The position numbers were made by a program, and so were the translations under genes. From positions 1 through 18,899 of the forward strand of contig JBBRLA010000082.1 in assembly GCA_038231615.1 (NCBI GenBank): DNA of 18,899 bases, read 5' to 3'. Position 1 is the first letter of the stretch; each line of letters begins with the position of its first letter. Below are positions 1-7,850 of this stretch, one piece after another. Under the pieces are notes generated by a model. The model worked only from the letters and a program-made list of their open reading frames with translations, was not told the DNA's origin and made no database searches. Source of the DNA: JBBRLA01 sp038231615. Lineage in GTDB: Bacteria > Myxococcota_A > Polyangia > Palsa-1104 > JAEUJZ01.

Positions 1-42
1 GACCGGCTTTTCTTGGCCCCGACACTTGAAAGATGAATCAAG

Positions 43-3000
43 ATGATGACTCAGTCCTTGCGCCGCGCAATTTTCGTTGTCCCCATTGTCACGTGGATCT
101 CGGGTTGCTCGCTCCTGTCCTCGCTCATCGGCAAGTTGCCGGTGCCGGTCCCCGACGCCGTGGGGAGTGCGCTGGCAAAGGTCGACCAGGCCCAGCAACT
201 GGTCAACCAGGCTCGCAGCGGGAACTTGGCCGGCGCGCTGGGGGCCGTCGCCGGGGCGCTGCCCCTGCCGCCAGGGTTGCAGGGCGCCCTGTCCGGGAAC
301 CTGGGGCAGATGGTCGCGGCGCTGGCGGTCCCCGGGGCCATGCTGGCGATCCAGGCGGCGATCGACGTCCACAAGGCGCGGAAGCTCCAGCAGGAAGCGG
401 AGCAGCAACACAACCTCCAGTCGGTTGGGCTGTTCTTCGCCGGCCGCTGCAGCCAGTCTGAGCCGGCCGACGCCCGGGCGCAGCAGCGGGTGCGCAAGGA
501 GGCCGCGGGCGCCAAGGCCAACGATCCCCAGGTGCTCGAGGCCCAGGCGGAGCGCGCCTATGCGGTCGGGGATTACGCCCGCGCCGCGCAGCTTTTGGAC
601 AAGAGCGTCAAGCTTCGCGGCAAGAAGGAGGACGCCGACCTGGCGGCGGCCCTCAACAAGCTGGCGGCGGTCTACTTCACCATAAGCAATTATGCCGCTG
701 CCTGGCCCCCGGCGCAGCGCTCGCTGGCCCTGCGCGAGCGACTTGCCGGGCCGACCGCGCCCGAGGTGGCCGAGTCCCTGAACACCTTGGCCGGCCTGGA
801 ACAGGCCACCGGCAACTACCCCGCCGCCTTGCCGCTTTACACACGGGCCCGGACCATCCGGCAGCAGAGCAAGGCCCTGGGCCCCAACCACCTGTGTGTC
901 GCCGAGTCGCTCAACGATCTGGGGCGGCTGCGTCAGACGATGGGCCAGTACGGGCCCGCCGAGTCCCCCTATAAAAACGCGCTGCGCATCCGCACGGATC
1001 GGCTCGGGGACCAGCACCGCGATGTGGCGCAGTCGATGAATAACCTGGCGTCGCTCTACCTGAAGATGAGCGACTACCGGCAGGCCGAGTGGTTCTATAA
1101 AAACGCCCTCAACATCCGGGAGCGCCAACTGGGATCCGATCACCCCGACGTGGCGGAGTCGCACCAGAACCTGGGCGACCTGTACCAGCAGAGGGGCGAT
1201 TACGCCCAGGCCAGCCGGGAGTATGACAGCGCCCTGAAAATCCGCGAGAGCCGGCTCCCGCCAGGGGATCCGCGCATCGCCCAGTCGGTCAACGCGCTAG
1301 GCGAACTTTACGCCCGCACGGGCGACTACGACCGCGCCTTGCCGCTTTACCAGCGCGCCCTGGGCGATCGCCAGCGGGCGTTGGGGCCCCATCACCCCGA
1401 GGTGGCCGAGTCCCTCGACGACCTGGCGCAGCTGTACCAGGCCCAGGGCGATTACCAGAAGGCCGAGCCGCTCTACCAGCAGGCGCTGCAAATCCGCCAG
1501 GGCCTGCCCACCCCGAACCCGCTGGACGTGGCCCGATCGCTGAACTCCCTGGGGGGCCTGTATCAGGCCCGCGGCGAGTTCGCCAAGGCGGCGCCGCTCT
1601 TTCAGCAGGCACTGGAGATCCGGCAGCAGAGCCTGGGGGCTGACCATCCCGAGGTGGCGCAGTCGCTCTACAAACAGGCGCAGCTTTTCCAGGCGCAGGG
1701 CGAATTCCAGAATGCCTTGCCCCTGTATCAACAGGCGCTGCAAATCCGCGTGAAGAAGCTCGGCGACCATATCGACGTCGCCGAGTCGCTGATGGGGCTG
1801 GGCACACTGTATGTCGCCCTGTCCGCCCCGGAGCAGGCGTTGCCGCTCTTTACCCGGGCCAACACCCTGGCCGAGCTGCTCTTGCGCCGGGTGGGGGCCG
1901 ACGAGGCGGGACTGGACGGCTTCCTGAAGGTCCTGCGCACCCAGGAGGAGATCGTCTACTCGCTGCTGAGCGATCCTTTGGCCGGGCCCAAGGCCGGGCC
2001 CGAGGCGGCGCGGCTGGCGATGACGGTGACGCTCTTGCGCAAGGGGCGCTCGGTGGACAAGGCGGCGGAGACCACGCAGCTCCTGTACCGCAGCCGCCAG
2101 CCGAAGGACCGCGAGATCTTCACCGAGCGCCGCCGGCTGGTCAGTGAGTTCGCCACCCTGAGCCAGGCCAATCCGCCGGGCCCCAAGGACGCACAGAAGC
2201 TGAAGGATCTGAAGGAGAGCATCGACCAGCTCAATCGCAAGCTGGCGCAAAGCGCCGCGCCGCAGCGCGAACAGAGCGCGATGCTGCACGACGCGCGTGG
2301 CGCGCTTTCCCGCCTGAGCCTCACGCGGCCGGAGAAGATGGACGATGCCACGTATCAGAACCTGGTACAGGCCACGCGGGAGCGGGTGGAGACGCTGGAG
2401 AAGGGCCTGGTCCGGCCCGAGATCCCCGGGCCGGACGAGATCGTCGGCAAGGTGGCCGCGGTGCTGCCACGCGACGGGGCGCTCCTGGAGATCGTGGCCT
2501 TCCATCAGTACCCGTTCCGGCCCACCGAGAAGGGCGAGCAGCACTACGCCGCGCTGACGCTCCTGCCCGGGGGAAAGCCGCGCGCCGTCGACCTGGGCCT
2601 GGCGGCCCCCATCGATGCGCAGGTGAACCTGCTGATCCAGACCGTCAGCACGGAAAACGGGAACTACGTCAAGGCGGCACAGGAGCTGGACCGCCTGGTG
2701 ATGGGACCGGTGCGACCCCTTCTGGGCAAGCAGAAGCGGCTCTTCCTTTCGCTGGACGGGCAGCTCAATCTGGTGCCCTTTGCCGTACTGCTCCATGGCC
2801 GGCAGTCCCTCATCGACCGTTTTCAGCTTACCTACCTGACTTCCGGACGGGATCTCTTGCGCCGCAGCACGGAGCCCTCGACCACGGTGGCGCTCCTGGC
2901 GAACCCGACGTTCCTCAAGAATGGGACCCCCGTGAGCGGGGGAGCGGACGGGGCGACCCGCGGCGTGAAGCTGGTGCGGGGCAGAGCCGGGGTCCAGACG

Positions 3001-3810
3001 GCCTCGGACGATTCACAGAGCAAGCTCATTCTCAAACCCCTGCCAGGGACCAAGAAGGAGGCCGAGGCCATCCACCAGCTCCTGCCCCAGGCCGAAATGT
3101 TCCTCGGGGACTTTGCTACCAAGCAGGCGTTTCTCGGGCTGGACTCGCCGGGCATTCTGCATGTGGCCACGCACGGCATCTTCGACGATAGCACCTTGTC
3201 GGCGGCGGCGGGCACCCGTGGGGTGGTCCTGAAACGAACCCGGAACAGCCCGCGCGACTCGGCGCCCTTGCTGGCGTCAGCTTCGCCCTCGGCAGCGACC
3301 GGGCCGGCGGCGGCGGCGGCCCCGCAAAATCCGCTGCTCAGCTCCAAGCTTTTTCTGGCCGGCGCCGAGAACGCCCTGCAGGGCGCGGACATTGCCGGCG
3401 TCGAGGAGGGCAACGGCCATGCCACGGCGCTGGAGGTGGCCAGCATGAACCTGTCGGGCACGCAGCTCGTGGTGCTCTCGGCCTGCAATACCGGCCAAGG
3501 TGACGTGCAGCGACTGGGTCAGGGGGTCTACGGGCTGCGCCGCGCGGTGATGGCGGCAGGGGCCGAAACGCTGGTGACCAGCTTGTGGTCGGTCGGCGAC
3601 ATCGTGACATTCGACCTGATGAAGCGCTACTATAAGGGGCTGCTCCGGGGCCAGGGGCGCGAGGCGGCCATGACCGCGGCGGCCAAGGCGGTGCGCAAAC
3701 AGCATCCCCATCCGTTCTTCTGGGCGCCCTTCATTGTCGTCGGCCAGAGCGCGCGCCTCGCCGGCATGGGCGACACCCACCACCATCACCGACACGGGAA
3801 AGAGGGATGA
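43..3810 (+). CDS. TPR-CHAT lipoprotein (caspase-like)
   Basis: Predicted 1255-residue lipoprotein. The start (two adjacent Met codons) leads into a short basic n-region, a hydrophobic stretch and a lipobox ending ISGC, with Cys22 as the lipidation site. Residues ~200-610 hold about ten 42-residue TPR units of the kinesin-light-chain type, recognisable by recurring VAESLN.L and A..LY..AL.IR motifs. A helical, charged region follows, then a CHAT domain (about 800-1240). The CHAT dyad is visible: HVATHG with His1044 and LSACNTG with Cys1148. An Ala/Pro/Ser-rich insertion sits between the two, and the tail is His-rich. CHAT is a clan CD caspase/separase-type peptidase domain, so a protease activated through the TPR scaffold is expected. 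The stop overlaps the start region of the next gene. Lipidation implies action outside the cytoplasm; substrate unknown. There is no strong Shine-Dalgarno before the start, so Met2 could also be used. Confidence 0.87.
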   Translation: MMTQSLRRAIFVVPIVTWISGCSLLSSLIGKLPVPVPDAVGSALAKVDQAQQLVNQARSGNLAGALGAVAGALPLPPGLQGALSGNLGQMVAALAVPGAMLAIQAAIDVHKARKLQQEAEQQHNLQSVGLFFAGRCSQSEPADARAQQRVRKEAAGAKANDPQVLEAQAERAYAVGDYARAAQLLDKSVKLRGKKEDADLAAALNKLAAVYFTISNYAAAWPPAQRSLALRERLAGPTAPEVAESLNTLAGLEQATGNYPAALPLYTRARTIRQQSKALGPNHLCVAESLNDLGRLRQTMGQYGPAESPYKNALRIRTDRLGDQHRDVAQSMNNLASLYLKMSDYRQAEWFYKNALNIRERQLGSDHPDVAESHQNLGDLYQQRGDYAQASREYDSALKIRESRLPPGDPRIAQSVNALGELYARTGDYDRALPLYQRALGDRQRALGPHHPEVAESLDDLAQLYQAQGDYQKAEPLYQQALQIRQGLPTPNPLDVARSLNSLGGLYQARGEFAKAAPLFQQALEIRQQSLGADHPEVAQSLYKQAQLFQAQGEFQNALPLYQQALQIRVKKLGDHIDVAESLMGLGTLYVALSAPEQALPLFTRANTLAELLLRRVGADEAGLDGFLKVLRTQEEIVYSLLSDPLAGPKAGPEAARLAMTVTLLRKGRSVDKAAETTQLLYRSRQPKDREIFTERRRLVSEFATLSQANPPGPKDAQKLKDLKESIDQLNRKLAQSAAPQREQSAMLHDARGALSRLSLTRPEKMDDATYQNLVQATRERVETLEKGLVRPEIPGPDEIVGKVAAVLPRDGALLEIVAFHQYPFRPTEKGEQHYAALTLLPGGKPRAVDLGLAAPIDAQVNLLIQTVSTENGNYVKAAQELDRLVMGPVRPLLGKQKRLFLSLDGQLNLVPFAVLLHGRQSLIDRFQLTYLTSGRDLLRRSTEPSTTVALLANPTFLKNGTPVSGGADGATRGVKLVRGRAGVQTASDDSQSKLILKPLPGTKKEAEAIHQLLPQAEMFLGDFATKQAFLGLDSPGILHVATHGIFDDSTLSAAAGTRGVVLKRTRNSPRDSAPLLASASPSAATGPAAAAAPQNPLLSSKLFLAGAENALQGADIAGVEEGNGHATALEVASMNLSGTQLVVLSACNTGQGDVQRLGQGVYGLRRAVMAAGAETLVTSLWSVGDIVTFDLMKRYYKGLLRGQGREAAMTAAAKAVRKQHPHPFFWAPFIVVGQSARLAGMGDTHHHHRHGKEG

Positions 3811-3812
3811 GC

Positions 3813-4502
3813 ATGAGGATACCCCACACCAAGTTCCTATTCGGCTGCCTGCTCGTGGGCTGCGCTGCCGGTCCTCCGGCGGAGAAGGTGCAGACCCTGC
3901 CGACGACGCCAGTGGCTTTGGCGGTCGCGCCGGCGCCGGCGCCGGTCCACCCGGCAAAGCCGGTCAAGTTGGGGCTGACGATGGAGGCTCAGCCGAAGAA
4001 GGGCACGCCGCACACGGTCGCCCCGGGCGAGGTGTTGCGCACGGGAGACAAGATGGCGATTCGCGTGGAAGTCGACCAGCCGGCCTACGTCTACGTGGCG
4101 CTGGTCGGCAAGGGCACCCCGCAGGTGCTCTTCCCCGCGTCGGATCGGGCCAAAGCCGAGGAGGTGCTGGTGCAGCCCGGGGCCATGCTGCGCGTGCCCT
4201 CCGTCCCAGACTGGTTCGAGCTGGACCGCAACACCGGGCCGGAGAACGTGCTGGTCTACGCGGCGCGGGAACCGATTGCCGCGGACGTTCTTGCGGCCCA
4301 TCTGAAGGCCGACGCCGACCGGGTCGCAGCCGAGGCGCCGCCGACGACCGCCAACGCGGCGCCGACCGGGCACCGCTCGGGCGGCTCCGCACCGGCGCCG
4401 ACGAGCACGCGGGGGGTGAAGCTGAAGCACGGCGGGGGCTCGCCCCTGATGATGTCGGAGGACGGCGTGACGACCACGCAGTTCAGCTACGGCCACCAAT
4501 AG
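3813..4502 (+). CDS. DUF4384-domain lipoprotein
   Basis: Predicted 229-residue lipoprotein. The chosen ATG has AGAGGG six bases upstream; an in-frame ATG two codons earlier (3807) overlaps the previous stop as ATGA but has the same AGAGGG directly against it. The n-region is basic and the lipobox is LLVGC with Cys17. A Pro/Ala-rich spacer follows, then a DUF4384-like domain at about 76-155: RTGD, the aromatic strand AYVYVALVG, VLFPAS and a final PENVLVYA. The C-terminal third is Ala/Thr/Gly-rich and disordered-looking. DUF4384 is often found fused to or next to caspase-like peptidases or kinases (family knowledge), which fits its coupling to the TPR-CHAT gene. A partner, adaptor or substrate-binding role is inferred. 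Confidence 0.78.
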   Translation: MRIPHTKFLFGCLLVGCAAGPPAEKVQTLPTTPVALAVAPAPAPVHPAKPVKLGLTMEAQPKKGTPHTVAPGEVLRTGDKMAIRVEVDQPAYVYVALVGKGTPQVLFPASDRAKAEEVLVQPGAMLRVPSVPDWFELDRNTGPENVLVYAAREPIAADVLAAHLKADADRVAAEAPPTTANAAPTGHRSGGSAPAPTSTRGVKLKHGGGSPLMMSEDGVTTTQFSYGHQ

Positions 4503-4601
4503 AGCGGCCCGAGGGACTGACTGGCCTGAGGCAGATCGGCGTGGCCCCGCAATGACGACTGCCCAAGCCAGGCGCTCCCCAGTCACTTTCTTGCAGGGCA
4601 G

Positions 4602-4716
4602 TGTACTTAGGGATTTCCCGGAAACGGTTCATTCAGCAGTCTCGCGGTTCAAAAGATCACACGCAGCGCACCGGGTCAATTTTTCTGCACGCTCTGTTTC
4701 CGGGAAATCCCTTACA
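4602..4716. repeat. Short inverted-repeat element (MITE-like)
   Basis: Two perfect 16-bp inverted arms, GGGATTTCCCGGAAAC at 4610-4625 and its reverse complement at 4696-4711, enclose about 70 bp. Outside the arms, TGTA (4602-4605) and TACA (4713-4716) are also complementary after a small indel, so the ends read TGTA..AGGGATTTCCCGG. No transposase is encoded inside. The form fits a non-autonomous element or the remnant ends of an insertion sequence. No clear target-site duplication was found. The rest of the gap from 4503 to 4601 shows nothing recognisable. Confidence 0.55.
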
Positions 4717-4720
4717 GCTT

Positions 4721-4756
4721 CACGATGAAGAGCCATCTCACGATGAAGAGCCATCT
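4721..4756. repeat. Perfect 18-bp tandem duplication
   Basis: CACGATGAAGAGCCATCT occurs twice head to tail (4721-4738 and 4739-4756) with no mismatch. It lies just outside the right arm of the inverted-repeat element in a convergent intergenic gap. A recent slippage duplication is the simplest explanation. Confidence 0.85.
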
Positions 4757-4771
4757 AAGGAAAAAGCACAT

Positions 4772-4869
4772 GGCCGGAGCAGATTTGGGCGCACGCCCGC
4801 AGCGACCGAGGGAGCGTACTACTGTACGTGACCGAGGAAGCGAGGACGTACGCCCAAAGCTGCCCGGCC
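4772..4869. repeat. Imperfect palindromic repeat, REP-like
   Basis: Arms at 4772-4795 and 4847-4869 are inverted copies with few mismatches: the left contains GGCCGG..CAGATTTGGGCG, and the reverse complement of the right contains GGCCGG.CAGCTTTGGGCG. Between them are two direct copies of a GACCGAGGRAGCG motif, one before and one after a short GTAC-N4-GTAC centre. It lies between two convergent genes, a usual place for REP/BIME-like elements, and could help end transcription from either side. Function is inferred. Confidence 0.5.
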
Positions 4870-4904
4870 AGGTGCTTCTGATTCCCGGCCAGGTGCTTCT
4901 GATT
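4863..4904. repeat. Perfect 21-bp tandem duplication at the FKBP stop
   Basis: A 21-bp unit beginning CCCGGCCAGGTGCTTCTG occurs twice without mismatch (4863-4883 and 4884-4904). The first copy overlaps the right arm of the palindromic repeat; the second ends inside the stop codon of the minus-strand FKBP gene. Confidence 0.85.
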
Positions 4905-5478
4905 ACTGGACGCTCAGGAGTTCTACGTCGAAGTGTAGTTCTGCATTGGGGGGGATGACCCCGCCCGCGCCGCGCGACCCGTAGCCCAGGTCCGCCGGGA
5001 TGATGAGTTTGCGCTTGCCCCCCACCTTCATCGTGAGCACCCCCTCGTCCCAGCCCTTGATCACCTGGCCCATGCCGATGACGAAGGTGAAGGGCTCGCT
5101 GCGGTCGAGCGAGCTGTCAAACTTCTTGCCGTCCTTCAGGGTCCCGGTGTAGTGCACTGTCACCCGCTGCCCGGACTTGGGGCTGGGTCCGGTCCCGATC
5201 TTCTCGTCCATGAACTTGAGTCCCGATGGGGTCGTCGTCGGCGTCATTTTCCCTGCCTTTTCTTCTGTTCGGGCCTTGCCGTCTACTTTTGCTTCCGCTT
5301 TCGCGTCTACTTTAGCGGTCGCTTTCGCGTCTGGTTTCGCGGCGGCCTTCTTCTCCTGCTGGGCGATCTTCGTCTCTGGTTTCTGGTTCCGGCCTGGTTC
5401 TTCCGCCCATCCGGGCCCGCTCAGCAGGGTGCCAAGCAAGAGGCCACACAGGAAGGTCAGGCGAGCACGGCTCATCAT
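4903..5478 (-). CDS. Secreted FKBP-type peptidyl-prolyl isomerase
   Basis: 191 residues, catalysing cis-trans isomerisation of X-Pro bonds during folding of exported proteins. The start is set at 5478: it gives a clean signal peptide (basic MMSRAR, hydrophobic core, GWA cleavage near residue 25) and has AAAGGAG eight bases upstream. An upstream in-frame ATG at 5532 would add 18 residues that spoil the signal and is disfavoured. Residues ~40-78 form a Lys/Ala/Asp-rich linker made of AK(V)DAKA-like units. The FKBP domain (85-191) has the usual pocket residues: VHYTG (Tyr110), FDSS (Phe120, Asp121), GQVIKGWDEG (Trp143), GYG (Tyr166) and the C-terminal ELHFDVELL strand. Location is periplasm or outside. 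It converges with the DUF4384 gene and diverges from the small membrane protein gene. Confidence 0.92.
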   Translation of the reverse strand: MMSRARLTFLCGLLLGTLLSGPGWAEEPGRNQKPETKIAQQEKKAAAKPDAKATAKVDAKAEAKVDGKARTEEKAGKMTPTTTPSGLKFMDEKIGTGPSPKSGQRVTVHYTGTLKDGKKFDSSLDRSEPFTFVIGMGQVIKGWDEGVLTMKVGGKRKLIIPADLGYGSRGAGGVIPPNAELHFDVELLSVQ

Positions 5479-5486
5479 TTTCGCAT

Positions 5487-5493
5487 CTCCTTT
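5487..5493 (-). promoter_or_regulatory. Shine-Dalgarno deciding the FKBP start
   Basis: On the minus strand AAAGGAG lies eight bases before the ATG at 5478. It is a strong ribosome-binding site by local standards and is the main reason for rejecting the longer start at 5532. Confidence 0.7.
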
Positions 5494-5525
5494 GTAAAAG
5501 CGCGACACGGTATTAGCATGTCCGC

Positions 5526-5942
5526 ATGGCAATCGCGTCCCGTCTTGTGCCTCGTTCGGGAAAAGGCATCGTCCTGACCTCGATTTTCGGCCTGCTTTTC
5601 CTCTTTGTCGCCTGGCAGGCGCTGGCGGCCTGGTGGCAGCACGGCTACTCCGTGGGCACCCGCACCGGCAGGGTCAGCAAGTTCTCCTACAAGGGCTCGC
5701 CCCTGTGTCGCTACTGGTCCGGGGACCTGCTCATCAGCGTGGGCAACGCCCCCGCCGAGGTGTGGAAGTTCACCACCGATACCCGAGACGAAAACGACCC
5801 GCTCATCAAGGCCATCCAGACCGCCGAATCCTCCGGCGGCGACCGGACCACCCTGCACTACCGCGAGGACCGGGGCCGCTGGTGGTCCTGCGCCAAGGGC
5901 GAGACCAACTACTACATCACTGGGGTCGAGAAGCAGCCTTGA
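5526..5942 (+). CDS. Small membrane-anchored protein of unknown function
   Basis: 138 residues with one strong membrane segment near residues 15-37, followed by a soluble domain of about 100 residues beginning YSVGTRTGRVSKFSYKG. The pattern (YSVG.R.G.V.KFS.KG, then a Cys-x-x-Trp-x-G-[DE]-L motif and a late Cys) recalls a family of small proteins often mislabelled 6-phosphogluconate dehydrogenase in databases; this is from memory and function is unknown. Topology by charge suggests a short cytoplasmic N-terminus and an external domain. It diverges from the FKBP gene across 47 bp, and its last 26 bp overlap the 3' end of the minus-strand EnvC-like gene, leaving no room for a terminator. No clear Shine-Dalgarno was seen, so the start is moderately sure. 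Confidence 0.75.
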   Translation: MAIASRLVPRSGKGIVLTSIFGLLFLFVAWQALAAWWQHGYSVGTRTGRVSKFSYKGSPLCRYWSGDLLISVGNAPAEVWKFTTDTRDENDPLIKAIQTAESSGGDRTTLHYREDRGRWWSCAKGETNYYITGVEKQP

Positions 5943-6933
5943 TGTTATTGATACTGCCGCCGGGCCGCCGCCGCACCCCGCGAACGTCCGTGTTGTCCTT
6001 GGGCGCGTCCCGCAGTCCAAACCACGGCCCGGGGTCCAGGGGCAGGTCTCCCAGGGCCAACTGGAAGTAGATCCGCGGGTAGGGCGCCCGTCCCAGGCTG
6101 GCGCCGCCGCGGACGCGGTCGCCGGCCACCACGGTGGTCTGGTCCACCCGGGCATAAAGGCTCACGTAGCCGCCTTCGTGCTCCAGGATGACCCCCCGGC
6201 CCAGGCCCGGCACCTCCCCGGTGAAGCGCACCTGCCCGTCGGCGATGGCGGTGACCGGGCTGCCCGGGTCGGCCGACAGATCGACACCGTGCTGGAAGAG
6301 TTCCAGCCCGCGATCATAAGGCCGCCGGCCAAAGACCGAAAGAATCGTCCCCGGGGACACCGGCCGGTGCAGGGCGCCCCGTTCTTTGGCCAGCCCCGCC
6401 AGTTGTCGGCGCTCTCCGGCCTGGATCTTGGCCCGGGCCCGGGCCGCCTCCTGGTCCAAAAGCGTCAGGCGGCTGGTGCGCTCCGACAGTTCCTTTTGCT
6501 CCCCGGACAGTTCGGACAGTTCGTCGCGCAGGGCCGAAAGCTCTTCCATGTCCCGCTGCAGGATGCGCCGCGCCCCGTCGCGCCGGATGAAGAGTTCGGG
6601 CAAACTCTCGGCCCCCAGCACCAGCCGCACGAACCCCCCTTGCGAAAGCTTGTACAGGGCCGAAAGGCGCGTCTTCAGGTGCTCCCGGCGGCTGTCCTTG
6701 GCCTCTGAAAGGATGCGCACCCGGCGCAGCAGATCGTCGGCCTCGGCGCGGGTCAACCGGGCCTCGGTCTCGATGGCATCCAGGGGCCGCCGCGAAAGTT
6801 CCGGGAGGTCGCCGCTGATGTCCCCCGGACGCGGCTCCGCGGGTTTTGCCTGCGCGCTCACAGGCAGCGGCAGCGGCAGCGCCAGCGCCAGCGCGAAAAG
6901 GACGATTCCTCGAAGCAACCGCCGCGGTACCAT
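5917..6933 (-). CDS. envC: EnvC-like amidase activator (degenerate LytM/M23)
   Basis: 338 residues, third gene of the ftsE-ftsX operon. The open frame runs much further upstream, but that part is antisense to ftsX coding; the ATG at 6933 starts a clear signal peptide (basic MVPRRLLR, long Leu/Ala core, VSA cleavage near 27) and lies two bases after the ftsX stop. Residues ~45-185 are a charged coiled coil. Residues ~190-305 are a LytM/peptidase M23 domain (FQHGVDLSAD, VTAIADGQV, GYVSLYAR). The zinc-ligand positions are lost: Gln214 in place of the first His, Arg262 in place of the His of Y-x-H, and RIY (287-289) in place of HLH; only Asp218 remains. E. coli EnvC has a similarly inactive LytM domain and works by activating amidases while bound to FtsX. 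The same role is inferred here. Its 3' end overlaps the convergent gene by 26 bp. Confidence 0.85.
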   Translation of the reverse strand: MVPRRLLRGIVLFALALALPLPLPVSAQAKPAEPRPGDISGDLPELSRRPLDAIETEARLTRAEADDLLRRVRILSEAKDSRREHLKTRLSALYKLSQGGFVRLVLGAESLPELFIRRDGARRILQRDMEELSALRDELSELSGEQKELSERTSRLTLLDQEAARARAKIQAGERRQLAGLAKERGALHRPVSPGTILSVFGRRPYDRGLELFQHGVDLSADPGSPVTAIADGQVRFTGEVPGLGRGVILEHEGGYVSLYARVDQTTVVAGDRVRGGASLGRAPYPRIYFQLALGDLPLDPGPWFGLRDAPKDNTDVRGVRRRPGGSINNIKAASRPQ

Positions 6934-6935
6934 GC

Positions 6936-7850
6936 CTAAACCCGCACGTGCTTGCCGACGGCCATGGCGCTGCCCAGAAAGCCCAGAAGGCCCCCCAGGC
7001 CCAGAAGGAGCGCCACCTCGGGCCCCGGCAGGAAGGAGAAGCTGACGTCGCCCAGCACCTCGTGCAAGAAGGCGTCGCCCTCGGGCAGCGCCAGCCGGTA
7101 CAGGCCATACAGGCACACGGCAGAGAGCCCGGCCCCGATGAGCCCCTGCAAAAGCCCTTCCATGAGAAAGGGTGCCTCGACGTGGAAGTCGGTGGCCCCG
7201 ACCAGCTTCAGCACCTCGATCTCGTCGCGCCGGGCGTAGACCCCCAGGCGAATGGTCGCGGCGACAATGTACAGACACGACAGGGCGATGAGCAGCCCCA
7301 CCGACCAGCCGAACCACGTCAAAAGCCGCTGCGCCATGAGCAGCCGGCGCACCCAGTCGCCCATCAGCTCCACGCCCTCGATGCCCTCGGCGCCGCGCAG
7401 GCGCTCGTAGATCGGGTGCACCCGCAGGATGTCGCTGATGCCGTGGTGGAAGCTGACCTCGATGGAGCTGGGCAAAAGCCCCTCGTCCACCCCGTCCAGC
7501 AGGTCGCCCTGGTCCCCGAGGCTCTTGCGCAGCCGCTCCCGGGCCTCGACCTGGGTCACCGAGTGCACCGTCTGCACCCCGGGCAGCTTGCGCAGGACGT
7601 CGGTGATCTGCTGCGCCCGCGCCGGCTGGATGCCGTCCTTCAGGTAGACGATCATCTCGACGCCGCGGCCCACGGCGGTGATGACATGGTACAGGTTCAC
7701 GCTGCACAGGCGCAGGGTGCCGCACAGAAGCAGCATCAGCGCCACCGTCCCCACCGCCACTGCCTGGATGAGCAGGTTGCGACGCATCCCCTGGAGGCAG
7801 CGGCCGGCCGCCGAGCCCAGGCTGCGCAGCAGGCCCGGCTCGGCGCTCAC
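6936..7850 (-). CDS. ftsX: Cell-division protein FtsX
   Basis: 304 residues with the FtsX layout: cytoplasmic N-tail, membrane helix near 26-48, an extracytoplasmic domain of about 120 residues (VEMIVYLKDGI, LLPSSIEV), then three helices near 178-200, 227-250 and 277-297. The loop between helices 2 and 3 carries the family motif RRDEIEVLKLVGAT (207-220), which contacts FtsE. The start is a GTG at 7850 that shares GTGA with the ftsE stop, implying translational coupling and equal dosage. FtsX passes the ATP-driven signal of FtsE across the inner membrane to an EnvC-type partner, and that partner is the next gene. Confidence 0.95.
   Translation of the reverse strand: MSAEPGLLRSLGSAAGRCLQGMRRNLLIQAVAVGTVALMLLLCGTLRLCSVNLYHVITAVGRGVEMIVYLKDGIQPARAQQITDVLRKLPGVQTVHSVTQVEARERLRKSLGDQGDLLDGVDEGLLPSSIEVSFHHGISDILRVHPIYERLRGAEGIEGVELMGDWVRRLLMAQRLLTWFGWSVGLLIALSCLYIVAATIRLGVYARRDEIEVLKLVGATDFHVEAPFLMEGLLQGLIGAGLSAVCLYGLYRLALPEGDAFLHEVLGDVSFSFLPGPEVALLLGLGGLLGFLGSAMAVGKHVRV

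Noticed and set aside
1297..2796. 499-codon minus-strand open frame
   Set aside because: It is antisense to the TPR-CHAT gene; its Gln/Leu-rich pattern mirrors the TPR repeats and no family is visible.
3778..3807. His-rich C-terminus of the TPR-CHAT protein as an added tag or vector sequence
   Set aside because: The His run is short, interrupted by Arg and flows directly into native sequence and the next gene; it is natural.
43..3810. Craspase-type type III-E CRISPR effector
   Set aside because: The domain pairing is similar, but this protein has a lipoprotein signal and there is no Cas7-11 or CRISPR in the window.
4601..4958. Small plus-strand frames of 76-77 codons in the repeat-rich gap
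   Set aside because: They run through the inverted and tandem repeats, lack ribosome-binding sites and have no coding-like base use.
6934..7725. Upstream extension of the EnvC-like frame to 7725
   Set aside because: It lies within ftsX in another frame, is Arg/Pro/Gly-rich, and would bury the clear signal peptide that starts at 6933.
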